Assembly: GCF_009739465.1 (NCBI RefSeq) | Contig: NZ_WHOM01000039.1 | Span: 124,001 to 188,000 of the forward strand | Length of the DNA: 64,000 nt | Source of the DNA: Streptomyces apocyni | GTDB lineage: Bacteria; Actinomycetota; Actinomycetes; Streptomycetales; Streptomycetaceae | Reading direction: 5' to 3' | Shown here: piece by piece, positions 25,406 through 35,610 of the stretch | How positions within the stretch are numbered: position 1 is the first letter of the stretch | Layout: each line of letters opens with the position of its first letter | Notes under the pieces: model-generated | The model's database searches: none | Seen by the model: only the letters and a program-made list of their open reading frames with translations | What the model was told of the DNA's origin: nothing | Made by a program: the position numbers and the translations under genes

Positions 25406-27139
25406 GTGCTCATACGACTCCTGCGGACACATCTGACCCCGTACAAGAACGCCATCGGGCTCCTGGTGCTGCTGCAGTTCCTGCAGACCTGCGCCACGCT
25501 CTATCTGCCCACCCTGAACGCGGCGATCATCGACAACGGCGTCGTGAAGGGGGACACGGGCTACATCCTCGGCTACGGCGCCATGATGATCGCGATCACC
25601 GTGGTCCAGGTGGTGTGCAACATCGGCGCCGTCTTCTACAGCGCGCGGACCGCCGCGGCCCTGGGCCGGGACGTACGGGCCGCGGTGTTCGACCGGGTGC
25701 AGTCGTTCTCCGCGCGCGAGGTGGGCCAGTTCGGGGCGCCGTCGCTGATCACCCGGACGACCAACGACGTCCAGCAGGTGCAGATGCTGGTGCTGATGTC
25801 GTTCACGCTGATGGTGTCGGCGCCGATCATGTGCGTCGGCGGCATCGTGATGGCGCTCAGCCTGGATGTGCAGTTGTCCTGGGTGCTGGTCGCCGTGGTG
25901 CCGCTGCTCGGGATCGCGGTGAGCCTGATCGTGCGCCGACTGCGGCCGCTGTTCCGCCTGATGCAGGAGCGCCTGGACACCGTGAACCGGGTGCTGCGGG
26001 AGCAGATCACCGGTAACCGCGTCATCCGGGCCTTCGTACGGGACGCGTATGAGAAGGAGCGCTTCAAGGGCGCGAACGCCGAGCTGACCGAGGTGTCGCT
26101 GGGGACCGGGCGGCTGCTCGCGCTGATGTTCCCGATCGTCATGACGGTGGTCAACCTCTCGTCGATCGCGGTGGTCTGGTTCGGCGCGCACCGGATCGAC
26201 GGCGGCGGGATGGAGATCGGCGCGCTGACCGCGTTCCTGGCCTATCTGATGCAGATCGTGATGTCCGTGATGATGGCCACCTTCATGTTCATGATGGTGC
26301 CGCGCGCCGAGGTCTGCGCCGAACGCATCGAAGAGGTCCTGGACACCTCGTCCAGCGTCGTTCCGCCGCGCGAGCCGGTGCGGGAGCTGCGACGGCAGGG
26401 CCATCTGGAGATCCGCTGCGCCGGGTTCTGCTATCCGGGCGCCGAGGAGCCGGTCCTCAGGGACGTACAGGTGGTGGCCAGGCCCGGTGAGACGACCGCG
26501 GTGATCGGCTCCACCGGCAGCGGCAAGTCCACCCTGCTCAACCTGGTGCCCCGGCTGATCGACGCGACGTCGGGGCAGGTCCTGGTGGACGGTATCGACG
26601 TACGCGAGCTCGATCCCGGCACGCTGGCCAGGGCGGTGGGCCTGGTGCCGCAGAAGCCGTACCTCTTCTCCGGCACAGTGGCGACCAATCTGCGCTACGG
26701 CAATCCGGACGCCACGGACGAGGAGCTGCTCAAGGCGCTGGAGGTGGCGCAGGCCCTGGAGTTCGTGGAGCGGCTAGAGGGCGGCCTCGACGCGCCGATC
26801 TCGCAGGGCGGTACGAACGTGTCCGGCGGGCAGCGGCAGCGCCTGGCGATCGCCCGGACCCTGGTACAGCGGCCCGGGATCTACCTCTTCGACGACTCCT
26901 TCTCGGCGCTGGACTACGCGACGGACGCCGCGCTGCGGGCCGCCCTGGCCCGCGAGACCGCCGAGGCGACCGTGCTGATCGTGGCCCAGCGGGTCTCCAC
27001 CATCCGGGACGCCGACCGGATCGTGGTCCTGGACGAGGGCCGGGTGGTGGGCAGCGGGCGCCATCACGAGCTGATGGACGGCAACGAGACCTACCGGGAG
27101 ATCGTGCTCTCCCAGCTGACGGAAGCGGAGGCGGCCTGA
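25406..27139 (+). CDS. ABC exporter half-transporter with degenerate ATP site
   Basis: 577 residues, GTG start. Six membrane helices in the first ~300 residues precede a nucleotide-binding domain with Walker A GSTGSGKST (about 368), signature VSGGQRQ (about 471) and Walker B YLFDDSFSALD (about 493). The usual catalytic glutamate is aspartate. It pairs with the next gene (TGATG overlap) as a heterodimeric multidrug/lipid-type exporter. In such pairs one of the two ATP sites is degenerate, as here. Confidence 0.93.
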   Translation: MLIRLLRTHLTPYKNAIGLLVLLQFLQTCATLYLPTLNAAIIDNGVVKGDTGYILGYGAMMIAITVVQVVCNIGAVFYSARTAAALGRDVRAAVFDRVQSFSAREVGQFGAPSLITRTTNDVQQVQMLVLMSFTLMVSAPIMCVGGIVMALSLDVQLSWVLVAVVPLLGIAVSLIVRRLRPLFRLMQERLDTVNRVLREQITGNRVIRAFVRDAYEKERFKGANAELTEVSLGTGRLLALMFPIVMTVVNLSSIAVVWFGAHRIDGGGMEIGALTAFLAYLMQIVMSVMMATFMFMMVPRAEVCAERIEEVLDTSSSVVPPREPVRELRRQGHLEIRCAGFCYPGAEEPVLRDVQVVARPGETTAVIGSTGSGKSTLLNLVPRLIDATSGQVLVDGIDVRELDPGTLARAVGLVPQKPYLFSGTVATNLRYGNPDATDEELLKALEVAQALEFVERLEGGLDAPISQGGTNVSGGQRQRLAIARTLVQRPGIYLFDDSFSALDYATDAALRAALARETAEATVLIVAQRVSTIRDADRIVVLDEGRVVGSGRHHELMDGNETYREIVLSQLTEAEAA

Positions 27140-29121
27140 TGTCCAGCCCGATGGCGGCGCGGATGACGGCGGGCGGCGGTCCCGACGAGCGCTCGATGGA
27201 CTTCAAGGGCTCCGGGAAGCGGCTGCTCGCGCAGTTCCGGCCGGAGCGGTTCACGATGTACGGGATGCTGCTGGCCGGTGTGCTCAGCGTCGCGTTCTCC
27301 GTGGTCGGGCCGAAGATCCTGGGCCAGGCGACGGATCTGGTGTTCGCCGGGATCGTCGGACGGGACATGCCGGATGACGCCTCCCGCCAGCAGGTGCTCG
27401 ACCAGATGCGCGAGGACGGTGACGACGGCGCCGCCGACATGCTCTCCGGGATGGACTTCACGCCAGGCCAGGGCATCGACTTCACCGCTGTGGGCCAGGT
27501 GCTGGGGCTCGCGATCGGGGTCTTCCTGGTGGCCGGGCTGCTGATGGCGGTCGCCACACGGCTGTCCAACCTGGCGATCAACCGCACCGTGTTCCGGCTC
27601 CGCAGGGACATCCAGGCGAAGCTGTCGCGGCTGCCGCTGTCGTACTTCGACCAGCGCCAGCGCGGCGAGGTGCTCAGCCGCGCCACCAACGACGTCGACA
27701 ACATCGGTCAGACGCTCCAGCAGACGATGGGGCAGCTGGTCAACTCGGTGCTGACGATCATCGGCGTACTGGTGATGATGTTCTGGATCTCGCCGCTGCT
27801 CGCGCTGGTGGCGTTGGTGACCGTGCCGCTGTCGTACGTGGTGGCCACCCGGGTCGGCAAGCGGTCGCAACCGCACTTCGTCCAGCAGTGGAGGTCCACC
27901 GGCGAGCTGAACGCGCACGTCGAGGAGATGTACACCGGGCACTCGCTGGTGAAGGTCTTCGGACGGCAGGAGGAGTCGGCGAAGGCCTTCGCGGAGCAGA
28001 ACGAGGCGCTGTACCAGGCCAGTTTCCGGTCCCAGTTCAACAGCGGGATGATGCAGCCGCTGATGTTCTTCATCTCGAACCTGAACTATGTGCTGGTGGC
28101 CGTGGTGGGCGGGCTGCGCGTCGCGTCGGGTTCGCTGACCATCGGTGATGTGCAGGCCTTCATCCAGTACTCGCGGCAGTTCTCGATGCCGCTGACGCAG
28201 GTCGCCTCGATGGCGAACCTGGTGCAGTCGGGTGTCGCGTCCGCCGAGCGGATCTTCGAGATCCTGGACGCGGAGGAACAGGACGCGGACCCGGTGCCGG
28301 GCGCGCTGCCCTCGGTGGACCGGGGCAAGGTCGCGCTGGAGCGGGTGGCCTTCCGCTACGACGCCGAGAAGCCGCTGATCGAGGACCTGTCGCTGTCCGT
28401 CGAACCCGGCCACACGGTCGCGATCGTCGGCCCGACCGGCGCGGGCAAGACCACGCTGGTCAATCTGCTGATGCGGTTCTACGACGTGACGGACGGCCGG
28501 ATCCGCCTGGACGACGTGGACATCGCCACCATGTCGCGGGACGCACTCCGCTCCAGGATCGGGATGGTGCTCCAGGACACCTGGCTGTTCGGCGGCACGA
28601 TCGCGGAGAACATCGCGTACGGGGCGGCAGGAGGAGGGGCGGCGCGAAGCGCCTCGGGCAAGGGCGGTGGCGGGCGACGGGAGGGCGTCACCCGCGCGGA
28701 CATCGAGGAAGCGGCGCGGGCCGCGCACGCGGACCGGTTCATCCGTACGCTGCCGGACGGCTACGACACCGTGATCGACGACGACGGGACGGGGGTCAGC
28801 GCCGGGGAGAAGCAGCTGATCACCATCGCGCGGGCGTTCCTCTCCGATCCGGTGATCCTGGTCCTGGACGAGGCCACCAGCTCCGTCGACACCCGTACCG
28901 AGGTGCTGATCCAGCAGGCCATGGCGCGGCTGTCCCACGGGCGCACGTCGTTCGTGATCGCGCACCGGCTCTCCACGATCCGGGACGCGGACATCATCCT
29001 GGTGATGGAGGAGGGCTCGATCGTGGAACAGGGCACCCACCAGGCGCTGCTGGAGGCGGGCGGCGCGTATGCCCGCCTGTACAAGGCGCAGTTCGCGGAG
29101 GCGGTGGCCGAGGTCGACTAA
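27139..29121 (+). CDS. ABC exporter half-transporter, partner subunit
   Basis: 660 residues; ATG overlaps the stop of its partner. The membrane domain follows a long N-terminal region (about 1-100), with a soluble acidic stretch near 75-100. The ATP domain has Walker A GPTGAGKTT (about 430), a 20-residue Gly/Arg-rich insert (about 495-516), signature VSAGEKQL (about 552, lacking the usual GGQ) and Walker B VLVLDEATSSVD (about 574, glutamate present). The complementary defects place the competent site between this Walker B and the partner's intact signature. Confidence 0.93.
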   Translation: MSSPMAARMTAGGGPDERSMDFKGSGKRLLAQFRPERFTMYGMLLAGVLSVAFSVVGPKILGQATDLVFAGIVGRDMPDDASRQQVLDQMREDGDDGAADMLSGMDFTPGQGIDFTAVGQVLGLAIGVFLVAGLLMAVATRLSNLAINRTVFRLRRDIQAKLSRLPLSYFDQRQRGEVLSRATNDVDNIGQTLQQTMGQLVNSVLTIIGVLVMMFWISPLLALVALVTVPLSYVVATRVGKRSQPHFVQQWRSTGELNAHVEEMYTGHSLVKVFGRQEESAKAFAEQNEALYQASFRSQFNSGMMQPLMFFISNLNYVLVAVVGGLRVASGSLTIGDVQAFIQYSRQFSMPLTQVASMANLVQSGVASAERIFEILDAEEQDADPVPGALPSVDRGKVALERVAFRYDAEKPLIEDLSLSVEPGHTVAIVGPTGAGKTTLVNLLMRFYDVTDGRIRLDDVDIATMSRDALRSRIGMVLQDTWLFGGTIAENIAYGAAGGGAARSASGKGGGGRREGVTRADIEEAARAAHADRFIRTLPDGYDTVIDDDGTGVSAGEKQLITIARAFLSDPVILVLDEATSSVDTRTEVLIQQAMARLSHGRTSFVIAHRLSTIRDADIILVMEEGSIVEQGTHQALLEAGGAYARLYKAQFAEAVAEVD

Positions 29122-29149
29122 GGCCTGAGCGGCGTCTGGGGGGTTGGCG

Positions 29150-30580
29150 TCAGTCCAGGTAGCCGCGTAGCTGGTCGGCGAAGGCGTGGTCGCGGAGCTT
29201 GTTGAGGGTTTTCGACTCGATCTGGCGGATGCGTTCGCGGGTGACGCCGAAGATACGGCCGATCTCCTCCAGGGTGCGGGGGCGGCCGTCCGCCAGGCCG
29301 TAGCGGAGCTGGACGACCTTGCGTTCGCGTTCGCCGAGGGTGGAGAGGACCGCTTCCAGGTGCTCGCGCAGGAGGAGGAAGGCGGCGGACTCCACGGGGG
29401 ACGCGGCATCGCCGTCCTCGATGAGGTCGCCGAGCGCGACGTCGTCCTCTTCGCCGACCGGGGCGTGCAGGGAGACCGGCTCCTGGGCGAGGCGCAGCAC
29501 CTCGCTGACACGTGCGGGCGGCAGGTCGAGGTGGGCGGCCACCTCCTCGGGGGTGGGTTCGTAGCCGCGTTCCTGGAGCATGCGGCGCTGGACCCGGACC
29601 ACGCGGTTGATCAGCTCGACGACATGGACCGGGACCCGGATGGTGCGGGCCTGGTCGGCGAGCGCGCGGGACATGGCCTGGCGGATCCACCAGGTCGCGT
29701 AGGTGGAGAACTTGTAGCCGCGGGCGTAGTCGAACTTCTCCACCGCCCTGATCAGGCCGAGGTTGCCCTCCTGGACCAGGTCGAGCATGGTCAGTCCGCG
29801 GCCTACGTACCGCTTGGCGACGGAGACGACCAGGCGCAGGTTCGCCTCGATCAGGCGGCGCTTGGCCATCCGGCCCATGACGACCAGTTTGTCGAGGTCC
29901 AGGGCGAGTTGGGAGTCGAGGTCGGAGGCGCCCGCGAGCCTCGCCAGCTTCTCCTCGGCGAAGAGACCGGCCTCGACGCGGCGGGCCAGCTCGACCTCCT
30001 CGGCGGCGGTGAGCAGCGGAATCCTGCCGATCTCGCGCAGGTACTGGCGGAAGAGGTCCGCTGAGGGGCCCGAGGTGTCGGGGCGGACTCGGGGCTCGGG
30101 CGGTTCCGGGGCCTCGGGGAGGTCGGCGGGCACGGCTAGCTCGGCTGGCTCGGGGGCTGCGACGGGCGCGGCTAGCTCGGCGACTTCCGCTGACTCGGGG
30201 GGCGTTGACTCAGGGGACGTTGGCCGGTCCGGGTCCGCGTCGGAGTGACGTTCGGGGTGGTGGGTCGCCCGGCTCTGTGGCGGGACGGCGGTGATGACGT
30301 CCGCGCCGGTGCCCGGGGAGTCGGCCGATTCGGCGGGTTCGCCATGGGTCTTGAGCAGCGCGCGCGGGTCGGTCTGCGGCTGGGTCTGGGTCTGCACGGG
30401 GGCGACCTCCAGGGTGATCGCTGCCGGTTCGGGGGCGTGCGGCAGCGGAACGGGGAAAGCGGCCAGGCCGCCGTCCGTCCCGTAATCGATGAGCGGATCC
30501 GCGGGGTTGTCGAGCCCACGTCCGGTGGGCCGGCCGCGCTCCGAGGACTCAGGCACCGCACCCAGTGTGGAGTACGACAC
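29150..30580 (-). CDS. hrdA: RNA polymerase principal-type sigma factor (HrdA-like)
   Basis: 476 residues; GTG start. A Pro/Ala/Glu-rich N-terminal extension of about 170 residues replaces the usual region 1.1. Region 1.2 begins near 177 ([16 protein letters not shown]), region 2 near 245-320 ([20 protein letters not shown], then [13 protein letters not shown]), region 3 follows, and region 4 ends with [19 protein letters not shown]. It recognises -10/-35 promoters like other group 1/2 sigma factors. The neighbourhood with dnaG matches the Streptomyces hrdA locus as I recall it; hrdA is therefore inferred, other Hrd paralogues are possible. Confidence 0.85.
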   Translation of the reverse strand: MSYSTLGAVPESSERGRPTGRGLDNPADPLIDYGTDGGLAAFPVPLPHAPEPAAITLEVAPVQTQTQPQTDPRALLKTHGEPAESADSPGTGADVITAVPPQSRATHHPERHSDADPDRPTSPESTPPESAEVAELAAPVAAPEPAELAVPADLPEAPEPPEPRVRPDTSGPSADLFRQYLREIGRIPLLTAAEEVELARRVEAGLFAEEKLARLAGASDLDSQLALDLDKLVVMGRMAKRRLIEANLRLVVSVAKRYVGRGLTMLDLVQEGNLGLIRAVEKFDYARGYKFSTYATWWIRQAMSRALADQARTIRVPVHVVELINRVVRVQRRMLQERGYEPTPEEVAAHLDLPPARVSEVLRLAQEPVSLHAPVGEEDDVALGDLIEDGDAASPVESAAFLLLREHLEAVLSTLGERERKVVQLRYGLADGRPRTLEEIGRIFGVTRERIRQIESKTLNKLRDHAFADQLRGYLD

Positions 30581-30689
30581 ATCTCCGCCACGAGGGGCGT
30601 GCGGTGACTTTTTGAGTCCGGCCCGTTACCGCCTGGTTACCCACACTCGAAACACCTCTAACGGGTGGTGTGGGAGCGCGTGGTCGCGC

Positions 30690-32591
30690 TCAGAGCGCGG
30701 CCGCGCCCTGGACCCGTAGCGCCTGGCCGTACTGCTGGAGGACCCACAACTCGTTCTGTGCCGCGGCCAGTTGTCCGGGGTCGGCGCTCGCGCCGAGGCG
30801 GGCCAGCGCGCCGTGCAGATCCTGGATACGGCGGTCGACGGCGCGCAGCCGGACGCGGACCAACTGCTCGCCCGCGTACACCTCGTCGACCTTCTTGTGC
30901 ATGATCGCCTCGACGGCGAGCTCGGTGACCATGGCGCGTACGGTGTCGTTCGGCGCGGTCTCGCGGACCTGGGCCAGGTAGCCGGGGGCGTCCTGGACGC
31001 CCTGCTCGGCGCCGCCCGCCTGCTCGATGGCCTGGCGTACTGCGGCGTAGGGCGGCGCGGTGAACTCGTCGGCGCCGTACGCGTCGAAGGCCGGGGAGAC
31101 CAGGTCGGGGCGCTGCAGGGCCAGTTTGAGCAGCTCGCGCTCGGTGCGGTGGGCGGGGCTGCGCAGATTGAGCGCGGGGCCGCCGGGCGGGCTCGGGGCT
31201 TCGGTGTACGTGGGCTGGGGGCCGCGGTGCGTGGGCTGGGCGGGACCCCGGCCGCCGCGGTCGCGTGCCCAACGAGCCAGCTGGCCGACCCGCTTGACCA
31301 CGAACTGGGTGTCCAGGATGCCGAGCATTCCGGCGAGCTGTACGGCGGACTCGTGCTGGATGGCGACGTTCTTGATGTGCGCGACGATCGGCGCGGCCTC
31401 GTCCAGCGCGGCGGCCCGCCCGGCCGGGGTGTCGAGGTTGTGCCGCTTCACGATCTGCCGGATGGCGAACTCGAAGAGCGGCGTACGGGACTCGACCAGG
31501 CCGCTCACCGCGCCGTCGCCTTCGGCGAGGCGCAGGTCGCAGGGGTCCATGCCGCCCGGGGTGATCGCGATCGAGGTCTCGGCGGCGAACTTCTGGTCGT
31601 CCTCAAAGGCGCGCAGGGCGGCCTTCTGTCCGGCCGCGTCACCGTCGAAGGTGAAGATCACTTCGGCCGTCGCGTGGTCCATGAGCAGGCGGCGAAGGAT
31701 CTTGATGTGGTCGCCGCCGAAGGCGGTGCCGCAGGTGGCGATGGCGGTGGTGACCCCGGCGAGATGGCAGGCCATCACGTCCGTGTAGCCCTCGACGACC
31801 ACGGCGCGGCTGGTCTTGGCGATCTCCTTCTTGGCCAGGTCGATGCCGTAGAGAACCTGGGACTTCTTGTAGATCGCGGTCTCGGGGGTGTTGAGGTATT
31901 TCGGGCCGTTGTCGTCGTCGCGCAGCTTGCGCGCGCCGAAACCGACGACCTCGCCCGAGATGTCCCTGATGGGCCACATCAGGCGGCCGCGGAAGCGGTC
32001 GATCGGGCCGCGTCTGCCCTCCTGGGAGATCCCGGAGAGCACCAGTTCCTTGTCGGTGAAGCCCTTGCCGCGCAGGAAGCGGGTGAGATGGTCCCAGCCC
32101 GCCGGGCTGTAGCCGACGCCGAAGTGGGTGGCGGCCGCCTGGTCGAAGCCGCGCTCGGCCAGGAACTTGCGGCCGATCTCCGCCTCGGGGCCGTCCAGCT
32201 GGTCGATGTAGAACTGTGTGGCGATCTTGTGGGCCTCGATCAGGCGGATGCGTTCGCCGCGCTGGTGGGCGGGGTTGTAGCCGCCCTCCTCGTACCGCAG
32301 CGTGATGCCCGCCGTTGCGGCCAGGCGCTCGACCGTCTCCGAGAACGAGAGGTGATCGATCTTCATCACGAAGGCGATCGTGTCGCCGCCCTCCTGGCAG
32401 CCGAAGCAGTGGAAGAGCCCCTTGCTGGGGCTGACCTGGAAGGAGGGGGACTTCTCGTCATGAAAGGGGCACAGGCCCTTGAGGTTGCCGCCGCCGGCGT
32501 TACGCAGCTGGAGGTACTCGGACACCACGGCGTCGATCGGGACCGCGTCCCGTACCGCCTTCACGTCCTCGTCATTGATCCTGCCAGCCAC
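30690..32591 (-). CDS. dnaG: DNA primase
   Basis: 633 residues, normal for actinobacterial DnaG. Makes RNA primers at the replication fork. The CHC2 zinc ribbon CPFHDEKSPSF...HCFGC is at about 41-65, the N-terminal fold then continues to about 250, the TOPRIM core includes VVEGYTDVMACH and FTFDGDAAGQKAA (about 265-325), and a C-terminal helicase-binding region starts near 500. It ends 109 bp before the sigma gene, the two being on the same strand, an order like the E. coli macromolecular-synthesis operon but reversed distal partners. Confidence 0.97.
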   Translation of the reverse strand: MAGRINDEDVKAVRDAVPIDAVVSEYLQLRNAGGGNLKGLCPFHDEKSPSFQVSPSKGLFHCFGCQEGGDTIAFVMKIDHLSFSETVERLAATAGITLRYEEGGYNPAHQRGERIRLIEAHKIATQFYIDQLDGPEAEIGRKFLAERGFDQAAATHFGVGYSPAGWDHLTRFLRGKGFTDKELVLSGISQEGRRGPIDRFRGRLMWPIRDISGEVVGFGARKLRDDDNGPKYLNTPETAIYKKSQVLYGIDLAKKEIAKTSRAVVVEGYTDVMACHLAGVTTAIATCGTAFGGDHIKILRRLLMDHATAEVIFTFDGDAAGQKAALRAFEDDQKFAAETSIAITPGGMDPCDLRLAEGDGAVSGLVESRTPLFEFAIRQIVKRHNLDTPAGRAAALDEAAPIVAHIKNVAIQHESAVQLAGMLGILDTQFVVKRVGQLARWARDRGGRGPAQPTHRGPQPTYTEAPSPPGGPALNLRSPAHRTERELLKLALQRPDLVSPAFDAYGADEFTAPPYAAVRQAIEQAGGAEQGVQDAPGYLAQVRETAPNDTVRAMVTELAVEAIMHKKVDEVYAGEQLVRVRLRAVDRRIQDLHGALARLGASADPGQLAAAQNELWVLQQYGQALRVQGAAAL

Positions 32592-32620
32592 GCGGTAAGT
32601 CTACGGTGGCGCGCTGATAC

Positions 32621-33883
32621 TCATTCGATGAGGGAGGTGAGGGGGACGGAGGGGTCGGCCAGGCGCTCGGGGGCTGGGCGGGTGCCGCTGCGGATGAGCT
32701 GTTGGATGGGGGTCGTGACGTCCCACACGTTGACGTTCATCCCGGCCAGCACCCGGCCCCCTGCCAACCAGAAAGCGATGAACTCGCGCTTTCCGAGGTC
32801 GCCCCGGATGAGCACCTGGTCGTACGAGCCCGGGGGCGCCCAGCCGGAGAACTCGAGCCCGACGTCGTACTGGTCGGAGAAGAAGTACGGCACACGGTCG
32901 TACGACACCTCCTGGCCCAGCATCGCGCGCGCCGCGGCGGGGCCGCTGTTCAGCGCGTTGGCCCAGTGCTCGACGCGGAGCGGGTGGTCGTAGAGCGGGT
33001 GCTGGGCGGCGGCCACGTCGCCCGCCGCGAAGATGTCCGGGTCGCTGGTCCTGAGCGCGGCGTCGACCGCGATGCCGCCGCCGTGTGTCCGGTCGGCCAG
33101 AGTCAGGCCCGCGGCCTCGGCGAGTCCCGTGCGCGGGGCGGCGCCGATCGCGGCGAGTACGGCGTGCGCCGGGTGCTCGTCGCCGTCGTCCGTGCGGGCG
33201 GCCAGCACCATGCCGTCCTGGCCGGTGATCTCGGTGAGCCTGGCGCCGAAGTGGAAGCGGACGCCGTGGTCCTGGTGCAGATCGGTGAAGAGGCGGCCCA
33301 CCTCGGGGCCGACGACGGCGTGCAGCGGGGTGGGCTCCGGCTCGACGACAGTGACCTCGGCGCCGTACTCCCGCGCCGCCGCGGCGACCTCCAGGCCGAT
33401 CCAGCCCGCTCCGGCGATGAGCAGATGGCCGTTGTCCCGGCCCAGTGAGGTGAGAACGCCGCGCAGCCGCTCGGCGTGCGCGAGGCGGCGCAGGTGGTGC
33501 ACCCCGGCCAGTTCCGTGCCGGGGATGTCCAGGCGGCGGGGCTCGGCGCCGGTGGCGAGCAGCAGCTTGTCGTAGCGGACCGCGGTGCCGTCGCCGAGGC
33601 GCACCGCCTTGGCCTCCCGGTCGATGGCGACGGCGGGCTGGCCGAGGTGCAGTTCGACGTCCGCGCGCGCGTACCAGGCTGGTTCGTGCACGAAGACGCT
33701 GTCGCGCTCCTCCTTGCCCAGGAGGTAGCCCTTGGACAGCGGCGGGCGTTCGTAGGGGTGGTCGCGCTCGTCGCAGATGAGTATCACCCGGCCGGTGAAT
33801 CCCTCGGCGCGCAGGGTTTCGGCCGCCTTCGCTCCGGCGAGACCGCCTCCGACGATGACGTATGTCTGATCCGCGTCGACCAC
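32621..33883 (-). CDS. FAD-dependent pyridine nucleotide oxidoreductase (ferredoxin reductase-like)
   Basis: 420 residues. The FAD-binding motif GGGLAGAKAAETLRAEGF is near 12-29; an NAD(P)-binding motif IAGAGWIGLEVAAAAREYG near 156-174; and the FAD-contacting DIFAAGDVA near 284-292. The C-terminal ~80 residues match the ferredoxin/rubredoxin reductase type (class BenD/Pdr). It could supply electrons to a ferredoxin or nitrite reductase; no ferredoxin gene is adjacent. A 29-bp gap separates it from dnaG. Confidence 0.9.
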   Translation of the reverse strand: MVDADQTYVIVGGGLAGAKAAETLRAEGFTGRVILICDERDHPYERPPLSKGYLLGKEERDSVFVHEPAWYARADVELHLGQPAVAIDREAKAVRLGDGTAVRYDKLLLATGAEPRRLDIPGTELAGVHHLRRLAHAERLRGVLTSLGRDNGHLLIAGAGWIGLEVAAAAREYGAEVTVVEPEPTPLHAVVGPEVGRLFTDLHQDHGVRFHFGARLTEITGQDGMVLAARTDDGDEHPAHAVLAAIGAAPRTGLAEAAGLTLADRTHGGGIAVDAALRTSDPDIFAAGDVAAAQHPLYDHPLRVEHWANALNSGPAAARAMLGQEVSYDRVPYFFSDQYDVGLEFSGWAPPGSYDQVLIRGDLGKREFIAFWLAGGRVLAGMNVNVWDVTTPIQQLIRSGTRPAPERLADPSVPLTSLIE

Positions 33884-34010
33884 TGGTGCCTCCTTACGCC
33901 CTGCCGCTTTTTACCCATGTGAGCGTCCCGCACACGGCGTGCCACGGGAAGAGGCAGGATCTGTTCCTGACTCGATCACATCATGAGGCTCTGACATCGC
34001 CGTGCGGGAT

Positions 34011-35363
34011 TCACAGGTGCGTCCCAGTGAACTGGGCGTGCAGGGAGCGCGCGGACGCGTCGGTGAGCGCGGCGAGCTGATCGACGATCACCCGCTTGCG
34101 TGCCCGGTCGTCGGGGGCCGCGTCGAACAGCGCACGGAACTGCGGGTCCAGGCCCTGCGGGGCGCGGGCGGTCAGGGCCGCGGCGAGTTCGGCGATCACG
34201 ACGCGCTGGTCGGCGCGGAGCCGCTCCTGTTCGTCGCGCTGCATCACATAGCGGTCGGCGACGGCCTTCAGTACGGCGCACTCCAGGCGGGTCTCGTGCG
34301 GTACGACGAGCTCGGCGGCGTACCGCGTGAGGCGGCCGGTGCCGAAGGCGGCGCGGGTGGCGGCCTCGGCGGCCAGGCAGAATCGGCCGATCAGCTGACT
34401 GGTGGCGTCCTTCAGGCGTGCCTGGGCGACGGCGGACCCGTCGTAGCCGTGCGGCCACCACTCCTGTTCCAGGAGGCGGTCCAGGGCCTCTGCCAGTTCG
34501 GCGGGGTCGGTGTCGTCGGGTACGTACCGTCCGATGGCCACGGCGAAGACCTCGCGGCGCTCGGCGTCGGCGCGCAGGGCGCCTGGGTCGAGATGGCCCG
34601 CGTGCAGGCCGTCCTCGACGTCGTGTACGGAGTACGCGACGTCGTCGGACCAGTCCATCACCTGGGCCTCGAAGCAGGTGCGGCCGTCGGGGGCGCCTGC
34701 GCGGACCCAGCCGAAGACCGGCAGGTCGTCCTCGTACACGCCGAACTTGGCTGATTTTGGCTGGGTGGGGTGGTCGCCGCGCGGCCAGGGGTACTTGGTG
34801 GCGGCGTCCAGGGCCGCGCGGGTGAGGTTGAGGCCGACGCTGACGGGTTCGCCGGTGTCCGGGGAGCGGGCGAAGCGCTTGGGTTCGATCCGGGTGAGCA
34901 GCCGCAGCGACTGGGCGTTGCCCTCGAAGCCGCCGCAGTCCTCGGCGAACTCGTTGAGTGCCTGCTCGCCGTTGTGCCCGAAGGGTGGGTGGCCCATGTC
35001 ATGCGACAGGCAGGCCGCCTCCACCAGGTCCGGGTCGCAGCCCAGCGCGGCGCCCAGCTCGCGGCCCACCTGGGCGCACTCCAGGGAGTGCGTCAGCCGG
35101 GTGCGGGGGCTGGCGTCCCAGGCGGGGAGTGGGGTCTCCCCCGCTCGGGCGAGGCCGGGAGCTTGGGAAGGGGTGCCGGGGGTGACGACCTGGGTCTTGC
35201 CCGCCAGGCGGCGGAGCGCGGCGGAGTGCAGCACCCGTGCGCGGTCGCGCTGGAAGGCGGTGCGGCCCGGGCGTTTGTCGGGCTCGGCGGCCCAGCGCTC
35301 GACGGCCGCGTCGTCGTAGGACAGGTCGGGCTTGTCGGTGGTGGTGTCGTGCGTACCTTCCAT
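34011..35363 (-). CDS. dgt: Deoxyguanosinetriphosphate triphosphohydrolase
   Basis: 450 residues. Hydrolyses dNTPs to deoxynucleoside and triphosphate; HD-domain family. The HD motif is in [21 protein letters not shown] (about 118-138), preceded by [17 protein letters not shown] near 88-104. A 17-residue segment at about 65-81, between VTPGT and [14 protein letters not shown], is not part of the family and is coded by a mobile repeat (see 35121). TAGTGT six bases before the ATG suggests a leaderless transcript. Confidence 0.93.
   Translation of the reverse strand: MEGTHDTTTDKPDLSYDDAAVERWAAEPDKRPGRTAFQRDRARVLHSAALRRLAGKTQVVTPGTPSQAPGLARAGETPLPAWDASPRTRLTHSLECAQVGRELGAALGCDPDLVEAACLSHDMGHPPFGHNGEQALNEFAEDCGGFEGNAQSLRLLTRIEPKRFARSPDTGEPVSVGLNLTRAALDAATKYPWPRGDHPTQPKSAKFGVYEDDLPVFGWVRAGAPDGRTCFEAQVMDWSDDVAYSVHDVEDGLHAGHLDPGALRADAERREVFAVAIGRYVPDDTDPAELAEALDRLLEQEWWPHGYDGSAVAQARLKDATSQLIGRFCLAAEAATRAAFGTGRLTRYAAELVVPHETRLECAVLKAVADRYVMQRDEQERLRADQRVVIAELAAALTARAPQGLDPQFRALFDAAPDDRARKRVIVDQLAALTDASARSLHAQFTGTHL
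35121..35171. repeat. 51-bp GC-rich dispersed repeat inserted in frame in dgt
   Basis: This stretch matches in form the common Streptomyces short repeat with a core around TCGGGCGAGGCCGGGAGCTT. It adds codons 65-81 of dgt without a frameshift, between the normal VTPGT and [14 protein letters not shown] parts. It contains inverted-repeat potential (gggtctccccc). Recognition is from memory of similar intergenic repeats. Confidence 0.65.
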
Positions 35364-35406
35364 GCACTGACACTAGACGGCCGGGGCGGCCGGACGCGGA
35401 CAGGTA

Positions 35407-35610
35407 CTAGGGGTGGCGGTGGGCGCTGAGTGAGACTCGGCCGAGCTGGCTGCCGAGCTGGGCCGTGATCCGGGTCAGGAGCTGGGCCGTGGTGTCGAGG
35501 GTGCCGTCGGTGGCTTCGGTCGCGTGGGTCGCGTGGGTGGCGTCGATGGTGGGTGGCTCGCGGTGGTCGAGCCGGTCGCGGTGCGCGCGGTGAACGTTCG
35601 ACTCCGTCAT
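35407..35610 (-). CDS. Small His/Thr/Ala-rich hypothetical protein
   Basis: 67 residues with almost every codon ending in G or C, supporting a real gene despite a weak ribosome site. The middle has ATHATHATEATD (about 24-35), and the C-terminal half is predicted helical (LLTRITAQLGSQLG). It precedes dgt on the same strand, 43 bp upstream. No family is recognised. Confidence 0.5.
   Translation of the reverse strand: MTESNVHRAHRDRLDHREPPTIDATHATHATEATDGTLDTTAQLLTRITAQLGSQLGRVSLSAHRHP

Noticed and set aside
27091..29511. 806-codon minus-strand open frame across the ABC exporter
   Set aside because: Antisense of a clear exporter gene and Arg/His/Gln-rich; no domain, no ribosome site.
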